A stretch of 64,000 bases of DNA from Mastigias papua (Eukaryota; Cnidaria; Scyphozoa; Rhizostomeae; Mastigiidae): the NCBI GenBank assembly GCA_964019165.1, contig OZ025268.1, forward strand, positions 18,326,784 through 18,390,783. Reading direction: 5' to 3'. The notes under the pieces were generated by a model. It was not told the origin of the DNA and did no database searches. It saw only the letters and a list, made by a program, of their open reading frames with translations. The position numbers were made by a program, and so were the translations under genes. The stretch's first letter is position 1. Each line of letters opens with the position of its first letter. Below are positions 10,182 to 22,200 of the stretch, one piece after another.

Positions 10182-11186
10182 CAGGGATGTAGTCGTAGGG
10201 AGGCTCGAGGGTGCAGCCCCTTTTGCTAAACTTTTGGAAGATTTTGGGGGCCCAGCACCCCTTCCAAATGCCAAGTTATGGATCATTTTTCTTAAGTTTT
10301 TCTACTCTGCTTTGGATTTGCAAACTTATTTTAATATTTCTTCGCAATCCCAGGGCCATACCAACGGGGTTGTTACACCCTTCTACGTAGAAATTATGGA
10401 GGTGAATCAGCCAAATTTTACATTTCTGTTGGAAAATTTGTGCCATGTTATCGTCACAATCCGTGAAGAAGTTCCGTCGAGAAATCAAGCCACTTGTCAG
10501 CGAATACTACGATATTTTGGGAAGAATTGTGACTTCTAGGTGTAATGATGCTGTTGGGAATACGAATAGCACTGAAAAGTTTCATCGGCTGGTACTACGA
10601 TTTCTTAAAAGAGTTTTGCATTGTGTCGGTAAATGTCTCTTAGCTGAAACCATGCCTAATTTCACTGAACAGTGGTTGCCACTTTTGGAAGTGATGGAAT
10701 GATTTTGAGCGTATTTAAGAGTGAAGCTATGTAGTTTGATGTAGGGAGCGTTTATGAAATCAATAATACTTAATTCCATTCCATTCATCCCAAATTTTTG
10801 CTTGCAAGTTAAAACGCTTTCCTTTCTTCTTGTTGATATAATTCATCTATAGCGAAATCGCTAAGTGAAGTCCATTGATATGACTTAAAGTTCGCCAACT
10901 TTTAACCTCATTTCTAGTATAATTGTAGTACCAAAAAGGGCATCGGTCACTCTACAATTTTGAAAGGTAAAAAGGCAAGCCCTATATCCCTAGAAAAGTG
11001 CCAGGGACAGACCTGCACGCTAAAAAATAATGCTATAACCTGGCACAAATCTGGTGTTCAGTGCAATAGTGAGGAATGACTTAGGAGTTATTTTGCAAGA
11101 TTCTACATGCCACATCCTTAAAAGGGTGGGGTCTCTAACATTCTGTTTTGAGCCCCCCTTGTTAAAAATTTAGCACTACGCCACTG
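10182..11186. mobile_element. 1,005-bp non-autonomous hAT-like element
   Basis: An exact 8-bp target duplication CTCAGTAG at 10174-10181 and 11187-11194 defines both ends. The left end is CAGGGATGTAGTCGTAG; the right end is the inverse of CAGTGGCGTAGTGCTAA. The TIRs agree only in part, but CAGTGGCGTAG is a common hAT terminus. Two overlapping open stretches (10234-10539, 10445-10702) have no recognised motif and are not called as genes. Confidence 0.8.
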
Positions 11187-11194
11187 CTCAGTAG

Positions 11195-12400
11195 TCTCAT
11201 ACTAAGTATGCGAAAATTCGCTTCTTCCACTATGTACGTAGTCCGTTACAGACTTTATTTACATTTCTGAGAAATCTCAATCAGCAGATTTCTCAAGTCA
11301 TACAGTCCGCAAAAATCATGTCTTGTACTCGAAACCTCATAAAAAATAATTGTTAAAAACTTTTATCATCTATTAAAAACAATTCAAAACAACCTACGAT
11401 TATATATTTCAGCAGATAGTCCACCTTACACCAGAATCCAATGTTGGTTGAGCAAGCGATGCTGACCAAGTGACTTCAATTGCCCACCTCACAGTGCTTT
11501 ATCCTCTTACTTACATGTCACATGATTACAAACACCCAATTATTGAGCTGGAGCTTCCAGCTACACCATGATTAGCTTCCTTTATCTGTCACGCCTAGGC
11601 TACACAGCTTATTACATGCACGCAGCAAGTAAAGGTACTCCCCAGGGCAAATTTATGTATCAATCACATGTGCTAAGACACTTTTCTTTTTCAAACAAAA
11701 CCAGTGGATAGATTGCATAGCACTAGATTTCACTTTTCGAAGGGCCCTCCTATAACAAGTATGGCTAAAATGTAATTCTAAAATAATACTTGGAGGCCAT
11801 TCAAAAATTACAAGGTGTCTGGAAAATGGAGGCATGGTCAGTTTTGTTGCAACTTGTTACAGGGGTGAAGGAGACTGTTTTGAAATGTGTCTTTTTTGAA
11901 ATAACATCAAGGTTAAAATCCAATTCATTTTTGTTTATGTATGTGTATGTATCCTCAATTTTTCTGAAACTTTGATCTGACCTTCGCAGACGTTTGAAAA
12001 TGCCAATCGCACCCAGTTGCATCGCTTCACGATGTTTCTTTCCTGTGATATTGTTCTGTAACAGTAGAACAAGATATTGAGTGATAATTTGTTACATGAA
12101 TTAATGGTAATATGAAATATGAGCTGAAAATAATGATAGGGGCCTCAAGGCTCTAACTGTTATGCAAGGAAGGGATTTGTTGTACTAGATTTGTTGTGAT
12201 GCGTTACAGGGGGTGGCTGGGTGGTAAAAATGGGTGAATTTTCGTGTTACATAATTATGCATGGCTCCTTTTATATTTACAATATGCAATAAAAATGGAT
12301 GTACACCACATCCTCAACTATCCACTATGCTTTTTAAAACTGCCAAGATTTTATGAGGAATCAACTAGCATAAACAAAGCTACATGACTGAATTTACACG
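11195..12400. other. No gene or clear repeat seen
   Basis: AT-rich sequence with only short overlapping open stretches on both strands at 11653-12022. No splice-bounded coding exon or clear terminal repeat was found. Confidence 0.4.
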
Positions 12401-12419
12401 AGATGGTGGCTGGAAAGCG

Positions 12420-13480
12420 AAAAAGCACCCAAAAGCAAAATACAATAAACTATACAAGGGCGTTTTCCAACGTTCTAGAGCGTATGGTCCTAAAATACTT
12501 TTCTGAGCGCAAGCCCCCAGAGCCCCGTTTTCTTTCCGTTTTGCTTTGACAGTAGCTACAAGTCTTTCTGTGTCATCCAATGATATGGTAAGGCATGCTC
12601 CCCCATTTTCAAAACATTGGGGCTTTGTTTTTGTGTTATCATAGTGTACAATCGGGTCAGTAACAGCCAGGGGTGTCTAACAAACACCGAATAATCGATA
12701 TTCAGTTATCAGATAGCAGAAAGGCATGGTGCAACTAAAGGCAAGTACTCTAGAAAACCAACTGGTCGGGGGGGGGGGTTAGAATAATCGGGGGATGGGA
12801 AACATTCTTACTGAGGACTGATTTCAGAAGGCAGAGCGTTCTTTGGGCGTTAGAATTTGGATCAGAACATTTTTTTGCCACTTAAGCATTTGCCTAAGTA
12901 AACTCTTTCACTACAAGATTTCATCCTTTAAGATCAAAATCTTGAGTTTTTCAAATTCACGCAATACAGATTGGAGGGTAGTATCATATTTTCCATCATA
13001 GAATTAAAATCGATGATACGAACATGATTTCCTACTACGCAGAAGGGCATTTTCCGACATTCTAGAAAGAGTTGTTTTAGAAAATTCTTCTGGGGGCAGG
13101 CAAGCCCCCCGACCCCCAAATCTCTGGGTGAAGTTAATACCTATACCTTTTCCATCAGTTTCACATTTGCCTGATCAGACTCATTCACGATAAGACTTTT
13201 ACTTTCAAGATCACAACTTTGTGTCTTCCATATTCGTACAGTGTAGATTGGAGGATGGGGTCATACTTCCCATCTAGATCAATGACAACAAACCCTTTCC
13301 TACTACGCAAAGGGCATTTTCTGAAGTTCTAGAGCAAGTTAGTGTAGACAATTTTTCTGGGGACAAGCCCCAAGACCCTCAAATGTCTCCCTAAAAAGTT
13401 GATACTTTCGTACTTCAAAAGTGCTTCTCTATCGATGATCTACATCTGAAAAACATTTGGTTTATAGTTTGAAAAGAGGT
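12420..13480 (+). repeat. Tandem diverged ~260-bp repeat units
   Basis: Two adjacent units, about 12870-13140 and 13150-13405, share in order GCATTTGCCT-like starts, TCAAGATCACAA, CAGATTGGAGG, TTTCCTACTACGCA, AGGGCATTTTC, GTTCTAGAG and TTCTGGGG-CAAGCCCC. A partial third copy is at 12440-12560, and its continuation at 13410-13480 matches the reverse complement of 8050-8150. Further fragments are at 26850 and 51325. Minus-strand frames such as RIIDFNSMMENM hint at former coding capacity. A 9-base G run lies at 12769. Confidence 0.55.
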
Positions 13481-13884
13481 TGAGCAACTTCGCTTTGTAA
13501 CATTGGTGTTCAAATATCCTACTCGGCAGCTCCAGACCTGATACCCCCCATGAATTTTTACATGGAATAAGTACATCTTGGTGTCAATCAATTGAGGACT
13601 TTCATCATTGGTAGACATGACATTGTATCCCAAGTTTATTACCACTGCAATGGTGCTCTTTTAGCTTCTGTTATCATATTACAGATGAATTTTTTGAGGG
13701 GCAAAATCCGCTTCTGCAGGGCACAACCCTCTGACACCCCTGTAAAAGTATGCTCATGAAGCGCCAGGCCGCATCTTATTTAGAAAGTTTTAGTGTGCCC
13801 TTTTTTGTGGATGGGACCGGTGCCCTCAAGAATTCCAAGTTGCGCACCTGCATTACCTTTCAAACGGGAATAATAAAAACATGA

Positions 13885-14080
13885 AGCTACAATTTGAGAT
13901 GGTAAAATTCAGGCAAACGTAGCGTAAATACTTGTAAAACTAGCCACGACTAAACAAAACTCGCCAAATTAAAATTGATGAGGATTTACAAAGTTTGTGA
14001 TAAAAAGATCTGGCATAGAAAGTTACTCGATTGCACTCTGGCCTGAAGGGTCTGTACTTCTAATAGAATCTCTTCATTTT
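13885..14080 (+). repeat. Old direct repeat, copy A
   Basis: Roughly 70% identical to 16258-16470 by eye: CTACAATTTGAGATGGTA versus TTACAATTTGGGATGGTA, ACAAAGTTTGTG, GATCTGGCATAGAAAG versus GATCTGGTATAGAAAG, and GGTCTGTAC. It lies just before one copy of the young 1,052-bp duplication. Confidence 0.65.
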
Positions 14081-14268
14081 ATAAGAATAATGTTTATAGG
14101 AATATTGAGGCCTAAAATCGCTAGAAGATAGGAGTAACTCAAGAACAATGTAAGGCCCCAGCTCCCTCAACATAGTTATGATGCACGTTGTTTTCTAAGA
14201 AACCTAGCTCAAGGCCGAGCGCTAAACGTTTCTTACTGTTTGGTCACAATCTGGTTCTAAACTGTTCC

Positions 14269-15320
14269 TATTGGTGAGTACGTGAGGGGCCGAATACACA
14301 ATGGAAGTTCAAAGAAAAAGAGGAATAGAAACAATTTTTCCGTAGACACAAAGGTCTCGGCAGTAGTTTGGAGACTTCTTCTAACAGGTGAGCAACGTGT
14401 ATAGATATGTAGGTAGTGTGTCCCCACAAAGCGTGTGTATTAGCTAAATATTGGCATGATAGCTGGAGAATAAAACGACTGTGTGCTGCACAAGCTGTTT
14501 GTATGCTATTTTTCAATTATATAAGGCATGTAAGGGGCGTTTTTGTGAACTAGGATAAATTTGAACCCGTTTGGAAGGGGGTGTCAAGTAATCAGAACTT
14601 CCAGGATTCTAGAATTACAAAGCGAAATACTTCTATTTAAACATGCTCCACTAGCTGTTTATATATAGAAGTGGACATCTGAGGCCACGGGAATACACCC
14701 TTTGGGTTATTGGTGAGTCATTGAGCAGTTGCAAAAGCAGTGCCCCATGCACGGGAAATCTTGCGTGACAGGGTAGCATACTCAAGCTGTTCACCTGGCG
14801 AGATCACACGCTCTGAAATATATGATTTAGATTACATTAACAGCGCTCAATTAGTTGCCTTGGAACTGCTTCAATGTTTGTAGACTTGATGTAGACAGGG
14901 AAATTCCAACAGTGGGGATTCAAAATAATTAGATAACAAGTTGTAGTCGAATGAGCTGGCATCTAGAAAAAATTACCTGCACTTCCTTTGCAGCAGAATC
15001 ATTGCTCGGGGCGATATTCGAAAATATTTGGGTATAGAGGCACACCTTTTCTGAGCAACCTCATCTTACAAAAGCATATCTCGTATCCATTAAATTTTGA
15101 ATATAGTTCCGCAAAATTAGTACGTATGAGTTGCAAATAGCATGCCCTTACGCTCGACAAGTGTGGGAGGCTGTAATAGTCTCTGGGCCTTCGTTGGCTC
15201 TTGCACTATTAGATGTCCCGAGATGTTGCGTATATACTATGCCTTTTGTATAATGAGATTGCTAAATAATGTATCTCCGAAAGTGTGCATTTACTATGCT
15301 TCCATTTGTTGAGAATTTGG
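14269..15320 (+). repeat. Segmental duplication, copy A (1,052 bp)
   Basis: Matches 16499-17550 with a constant offset of 2,230 and no indels. I count about seven substitutions (14281, 14282, 14408, 14562, 14953, 15024, 15308), so about 99.3% identity. It contains one GTCCCCACAA box (14420-14429). No terminal inverted repeats or target duplication were found, so this looks like a segmental duplication and not a transposon. The short minus-strand frame inside is not called as a gene. Confidence 0.92.
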
Positions 15321-16257
15321 AGAGTGGGCCCCAGTATTTCTGTGTAGATATTGTCTTTAGAAAGGCTCATAGAAAAGTAATTTTCTATAAGGTGTATACA
15401 TGCTTTGTGTTTATGAGATGAAATATGCGGTTTTTGACTAAGGTATTCATTTGTAAGAAAGTAGAAGCAGGTTAGCTAACATTAAGAAGCACTAGTACTA
15501 TGGTCAAGAGCAATTAACAAACTGCGCAAAATCCGTATTAGAAGACAGTGCAAGCTTGACCTTCGTTTGTATGGCCTGCTCTCTGCGAATGTCATGCCAA
15601 GAGAGGAAAAGAGATGTTGATGTGCTTGGGCTGTCTTCAGTTTTAATCAGCGTTTTTATCTCTATCCAAACGGGGATGGTGCAGGCGGGGGCTATCCGCA
15701 AAGGCAGCTGGAGCCCCCCAAAGAGTTCACTGTGCCCTCTCATTGGCACCTAAAATTTTGAAGATTCCTATACATTTTCGCCACTTTCACGTCCTGCTTT
15801 TCTTCTTTAAGCACATTTGACGGGCGTAGTCTGCTAACAAATTTTTTTTCTCTCTCTCTCTCCTCTCCTCTCAGTCTTGTTACTCTGGCAGTGCCAGGCC
15901 TCACAAAACTCCTTAGATGGCGCTATCTACGTGCCCACAATGACAATGTTATTAATAATCATCATCATCCTCAGCATCGTTTTATGTAATGTAGGCTTAT
16001 GCACAAAAATATAGCTAAATCACACCTCACGTAAGCCTACTTTACAATAATTAAATAAGTCCAGACTTAAGGATAAAAAAAATAAAAAAGTGTATATGCA
16101 GAAATAATGATTGCGTGGTAAATATATAACAAATTACTATATATAAGAACCCTGTCTTGGAATCTACCTTATGCAGAGCCTAAATTTGTATCTAGTACCG
16201 TTCTGGGACTTTCATTCCCCACAGATTCAAGCCAAAACTTTTCTAGGGAATAATAGC
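15321..16257. other. Spacer with low-complexity tracts
   Basis: Lies between the duplication copies. It contains a CT-rich tract (about 15841-15882), a CAT/ATC-rich tract (15957-15978) and a degenerate GTGCCCACAA box at 15931. No gene is supported. Confidence 0.5.
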
Positions 16258-16470
16258 TTACAATTTGGGATGGTAGAAATTCGAGCAAACTTGGCGTAAA
16301 TTCTGATAAAAGTAGCCAAAGTTGGACAAAACCAGCCAAACTCCCGAAATTGCAATTGGCTAGTACTTGCAAAGTTTGTGCTCGCCACCGATCTGGTATA
16401 GAAAGGGGTTCAATTGCAGTCTGGCATGGTAGGTCTGTACATGCTATTCTTCTAATACAGGGTTCTCCAA
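16258..16470 (+). repeat. Old direct repeat, copy B
   Basis: Diverged partner of 13885-14080, also lying just before a copy of the 1,052-bp duplication. Confidence 0.65.
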
Positions 16471-16498
16471 ACTGTTCAGTCCGAGGGCTGCATGAAAT

Positions 16499-17550
16499 TA
16501 TTGGTGAGTAAATGAGGGGCCGAATACACAATGGAAGTTCAAAGAAAAAGAGGAATAGAAACAATTTTTCCGTAGACACAAAGGTCTCGGCAGTAGTTTG
16601 GAGACTTCTTCTAACAGGTGAGCAACGTGTATAGATAGGTAGGTAGTGTGTCCCCACAAAGCGTGTGTATTAGCTAAATATTGGCATGATAGCTGGAGAA
16701 TAAAACGACTGTGTGCTGCACAAGCTGTTTGTATGCTATTTTTCAATTATATAAGGCATGTAAGGGGCGTTTTTGTGAACTAGGATAAATTCGAACCCGT
16801 TTGGAAGGGGGTGTCAAGTAATCAGAACTTCCAGGATTCTAGAATTACAAAGCGAAATACTTCTATTTAAACATGCTCCACTAGCTGTTTATATATAGAA
16901 GTGGACATCTGAGGCCACGGGAATACACCCTTTGGGTTATTGGTGAGTCATTGAGCAGTTGCAAAAGCAGTGCCCCATGCACGGGAAATCTTGCGTGACA
17001 GGGTAGCATACTCAAGCTGTTCACCTGGCGAGATCACACGCTCTGAAATATATGATTTAGATTACATTAACAGCGCTCAATTAGTTGCCTTGGAACTGCT
17101 TCAATGTTTGTAGACTTGATGTAGACAGGGAAATTCCAACAGTGGGGATTCAAAATAATTAGATAACAAGTTGTAGTCGAATAAGCTGGCATCTAGAAAA
17201 AATTACCTGCACTTCCTTTGCAGCAGAATCATTGCTCGGGGCGATATTCGAAAGTATTTGGGTATAGAGGCACACCTTTTCTGAGCAACCTCATCTTACA
17301 AAAGCATATCTCGTATCCATTAAATTTTGAATATAGTTCCGCAAAATTAGTACGTATGAGTTGCAAATAGCATGCCCTTACGCTCGACAAGTGTGGGAGG
17401 CTGTAATAGTCTCTGGGCCTTCGTTGGCTCTTGCACTATTAGATGTCCCGAGATGTTGCGTATATACTATGCCTTTTGTATAATGAGATTGCTAAATAAT
17501 GTATCTCCGAAAGTGTGCATTTACTATGCTTCCATTTATTGAGAATTTGG
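16499..17550 (+). repeat. Segmental duplication, copy B (1,052 bp)
   Basis: Partner of 14269-15320, nearly identical, with the GTCCCCACAA box at 16650-16659. Homology stops sharply after GAGAATTTGG at 17550. Confidence 0.92.
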
Positions 17551-18661
17551 TGTCTTGTGAAGCAAAGTGTGAAGCATGCCTGCCCAATAGTGAAGATTTT
17601 GTATTTGGTGTCATGAATTGGAATTTGATATGAGTGATTTGAAGTCGGTATGACCAATTTTAATTCTATGTGACGAAACTGAATGTGGTGTGATGGATTT
17701 TTGTTTGATGTGCACTTGTCAGCCACTGTAGGTTTCTCCCTTGTCTGAATGTAGAATTCCTCAGAATTGCGGGAAGTCTTGTTTAGAATGCAAAAAAATT
17801 CCGTAGATTCCTTAAACCTTGTCTCTTTTCTTGAAAAGAAGCCTTCTGATAGTAGAAAAAAGTTTAATTGGGCTTTGAATCTTGTAAACGTTAGTCACCA
17901 GGAACAAGAAAAGCATTATGAAATGGATGGCACACATTGTCGAGGGGCAGGCCCATGCTAGTCAGTGTTCTACAAAAATTGACAAGTGCAGACTATATTG
18001 TCCATGTGTGCGTTTGGGCTCAAGAAAAAAGTAGCCCTCTTTAGACATATAGCCTTCCCCCGACAAAGAGTATCGTCAAATATTATTTTATTCCTTAGAC
18101 AAAATAAAATAAAACTTGACAATACTCTAGACTCTTTTTGAAAGGCTGTAAGATTGCTGGTTTTCACCCACAAATTAGAAAATGGCAGGTAATACTTTGC
18201 CTTTTTCAGCCAAAAAGAAACGTGATGTCCAGAATTTCCACACATAATTGCCAGTAATACACTTTCTGACAATTCTACAGAGTTCTTTAAAATTTCCTAA
18301 GATTCTAAATTTCCTTAGAACACCCCTTAGAAAGGAGAAAAATTCCTTGGCTTAGGGAAATAATTTTTCAAAATGAGAACACTGTTCAACATGTTGACAA
18401 TTTATTCTATAACTACCAGGCCTGGTTGTATCACAAGCGTGAAAATAACTGTATATAGAGAATCTTGTGTATAGAGAACAATTTGAAGTTGATCCAAAGT
18501 TTTGGCGCTGAAGCTCTATGATGAGTCATGAATCATTTCTGTATTTGTGCAAAAATTTGCTATGATTTTATTAAAAGATTCCATAGCTATGTTAAAAACC
18601 ACTCCAAAGCTTGCACAGTGGTAGTATAGCAGGTTGAATACAATTTAAAGGGCAAAACGAT
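17551..18661. other. No gene supported
   Basis: AT-rich sequence with loosely repeating GTGTGATGGATTT/GGTATGACCAATTT strings at 17590-17710. Open stretches at 17767-17961 (+) and 17970-18272 (-) have no recognisable motif or splice context. Confidence 0.4.
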
Positions 18662-18666
18662 ACACC
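18662..18666. other. Target-site duplication (left), ACACC
   Basis: Five bases directly before the 5' LTR, repeated exactly at 26111-26115 after the 3' LTR. Confidence 0.93.
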
Positions 18667-19202
18667 TGTAACGGCAATCAAGCTGAACTTCTTTTGTTGG
18701 ATTTTGAGTGACTTTATTGTCTTTTATTTGAGTTTATTGTTTAATTAAAATGCTTTTTTCACACCTTCGCACGAGGCATGTTTCGCCTTGTTCTTTATCA
18801 GTTATTTCGTTTCGAAGCTAGTTTAGATTCTAGAAGCAACATTCATTCAATCATTCGTAGTAATTCATAGATAACTTTAAAGTTGGCAAACGGGACTAAT
18901 ATGTAAGTTACTTTTTACATCATTTCCTATTTATTTCAGTTAGTTTTAGGCTATTGTCTGCACGTTTGCTTCGGCTACATCACGACTTTTTAGGCCCGTT
19001 GTTGTATTTCTCTTAGTTTGCATTACGTTTATCTTACATCTTTTTAGTTAGTTTATACGTTTTATTGTTTAGTCGTCAACAGTTTATATTCTGTATCTTT
19101 TGCATTTTAGTTTACGACTGTTATGTCCGTAAAATACACCGTTTTCATCTCTTGCGTCAGTTTAGTTCTCTTCGTCGACCTCGGAATTGAGCTGCCGTAA
19201 CA
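18667..19202 (+). repeat. 5' LTR of Bel/Pao element
   Basis: 536 bp; it reads the same as 25575-26110 throughout. It begins TGTAACGGCAATCAAGCTG and ends GAGCTGCCGTAACA. It should hold the promoter (U3) and R/U5; no TATA box or poly(A) signal stands out clearly enough to place them. Confidence 0.96.
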
Positions 19203-19258
19203 GTAAAATATTATCGTGCTGCCAACTTTGAATATCATCGAATTCGACATAAGTCAAA

Positions 19259-22200
19259 ATGGCTCAAGGAGCCTCAAGGGCATCTTTAAAAGATATAGTT
19301 GAAGATGTTCCAGACGTTGAAAAGAAAGTCACGTACGCTGATGTTGAAATTGATAAAGATCAAACGCGTTTCTCTGAAAGAGAAGGTAGACTGCATCATA
19401 GAACTTTAACCGAAAAAGGCAAAGAATATCGTCGTGATATTTTGTCACAAAAGCAACATCGTGCATATTCAGTCCTTAATAAGCACATCAAATCTATCTA
19501 CGAAAAACTTAAAACAGAAAATGAAGAAGTCAATTTGAAATGTCTAGAAGTACTGAAAGATACTCTCGATAAACTTACGGAAGAATTCACGGATTCTTAT
19601 AAAGCATTAAATGAGTTTTATGATAATGATAAAGAAAAACAGCAATCTTATATCTGGTTTGATATTCGTGATCGTGAAGCTATGGAATGCAGGTTAAGAT
19701 TGACTGAAAGAATTCGCTGCTTAGAAAAGCAAAGTGCCCCTGAAACAATTTCATCTTGTTCTTCTAAGGGATCTAAGCGTTCAAGTGGTAGTTCACGTTC
19801 GTCAGCACGCTCACGACGGCTGGACGCAGCAGCTAAAACAGCAAAATTACGAGTGGAAGCTGATTATATGGATACTCTGTTTGACAAAGAAAGAGAAATG
19901 AAACGCTTGCAGTTTCAAAGAGATTTAGCAGTGTCGGAAGCTGAAGAGAGGGTTTTCAAGAGTCTTGAAGAAGAAGAAAATTCTGGTAGAATAGACAGTA
20001 CTTTAGAAAAAGAAAAGTCCTCTATTCCTTCGTTTATGCCAGTTTCTAAGATTCCAGCAGAAATAAAGGATGGAAAGAAACCCGGCACTAATTTATCGGC
20101 ACCTATATTTATTCCAAAGATTCCCTCACTTGTACCAACTTCAAATCCTGTTTTGATGCATAAATCTAAGCAACAAGAATCTCTCATTCCTTCACAATTG
20201 CCTGAAGCGTACAATTCCCAAAGGAGTGTATCTCGTTCAGAACCACTGAATGAGATGGTCTCACAGCTAATTGGAATTCAAAGCAAACAAATGGAGCTTA
20301 CTGCTTTGTTAGCAAATCAACAGAGATTCCATCATTTGCCAATTAAAGAGCCTCCTATTTTTACTGGTAATCCCTATGAGTATTTCTCGTTTGTTATTGC
20401 ATTCGATTCAATTATTTCAGACAATGTGATGTCAGATAAAGATCGCCTTTATTATTTGGCCAAGTATACCAGTGGAAAAGCTAATGATTTAGTGAAAAGA
20501 TTTATGGCCGTGAATTCAGAAAACAGTTATCGAGAAGCAAGAAAGCTTTTAGATCAGCGTTTTGGAAACCCCGTGTACATAGCTGAAGCCTTCAAGTCAC
20601 GATTGAAAAATTGGTCACAGATTAAAGAAGGAGATAGTACTGGTCTTCAAGCCTTTTCAGATTTTCTAATTAGTTGCAAAGAGGCTGTGGAGGTTGTAGG
20701 ATCACTGTGTGAGTTAGACTCAAATCATATCCTTATACAAATAGCATCAAAATTACCGTCATATTCGGGAATCAAGTGGTGTCATTATGCGCATGACGCA
20801 CAATTAAAGTTAGGTTTCCCATTGAGGTTTAACGATCTTGTTAGATTCGTTAAGGAAGAATCTGACTTGGCAAATGACCCTGTGTTCTCTCCAGACGTAT
20901 TAAAGCGAGAAAGAAAGAACAATGCTGTTGAACGCGCGGAAAAGCGAAGTCTAGAAAAGGGTCAGAATAATAAACCGATTAAGATTTCGAGTTTTGCTAC
21001 AGGAACATCGCAAGACACGCAAACTCAAGAACAGTTACGCTCATTTTCAGGAACAAAAAATCGAGATTATATTTGTCCTTTATGTGAGAAACATCATAAT
21101 ATATCGGAATGTTTTCAATTCAAGAAGAAAACCTTGGAACAGAGAAGAGAGGTCGTCAAGTCTAAAAACCTCTGTTTTGGGTGCTTGAAATCTGGCCACA
21201 TTTCCGCAAATTGCAAGTCTAGGTTAACATGCAAGGAGTGTGATAAGCTTCATCCTACTTTGCTACATGGATCAATACCAAACAAACATACATCGCAGAA
21301 AAATAGATCAGAGTTTATTAATCAGCAAACTCAAAAGACATCTTCTTTGAACAATACTACTACACCTGAGGAATCAGCTAATGCAAATGTGAATGTTTGT
21401 AATCCTACAAGCACAATTAATAGTACGACCACAACCTTGATGATAGTACCTGTCATATTATGGCACAAAGACCGGCCTGATATAGAAGTTTCGACATACG
21501 CATTACTTGATGACGGGAGTGACAGTACCTTTGCAGCAAAGTCTATTCTGGATGATCTTGGGGTTAAAGGAACTGACGTTGCGCTAAAGCTAAATACCAT
21601 GAGCGGACAGTCCCAAGTTTCTACACAAAGGATTGAAGGACTCATAGTTCAGTCGTTTAACAAAGGAGCGATTATTGAGCTTCCTAAAGTATATTCTAGA
21701 TCCGCTATACCATTTCTTGCTGACCACATTCCATCTCCCAAAGTAGCAGATCAATGGCCGCACCTGAAAAGAATCAAAGAACAAATTCCCATTGTGAATA
21801 AAAATATGCAAGTAGGTTTGTTGATCGGTTGCAACTGTCCAAGAGCTCTCAGACCATTAGATGTTATTGTCGGTCATCATGATGATGATCCCTACGCCAT
21901 TAAGACAGCTCTTGGTTGGGGAATTATAGGACCAATTAAGTCCAATATGTCAGAAGGAGAAGAAAATGTAACTACCTGCAATCGCATTATTACTCGTGAG
22001 ATCGGTGGAAAAACCTCAAATGCAAATTTCGTAGTCAATTATCAGGCAAAAGAAATCCTGACTTCTGTTAAGAAAATGTTTGAGCTTGATTTCTCAGAGT
22101 ATGGTAAACAGCCGTTTTCCCAGGAAGATAAAAGATTTATGGAAATCGTTGAAACGAATACACATTTTGAAGATGGACATTATTCAATACCTCTTCCTTT

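Noticed and set aside
12671..13742. CAGGGGTGTC ends facing each other, possible hAT element
   Set aside because: Only 10 bases match and the flanking 8-mers (GTAACAGC, TAAAAGTA) differ.
16169..16657. 162-codon minus-strand frame
   Set aside because: It crosses the duplication boundary at 16499 and the old repeat, and the other duplicate copy does not keep the frame.
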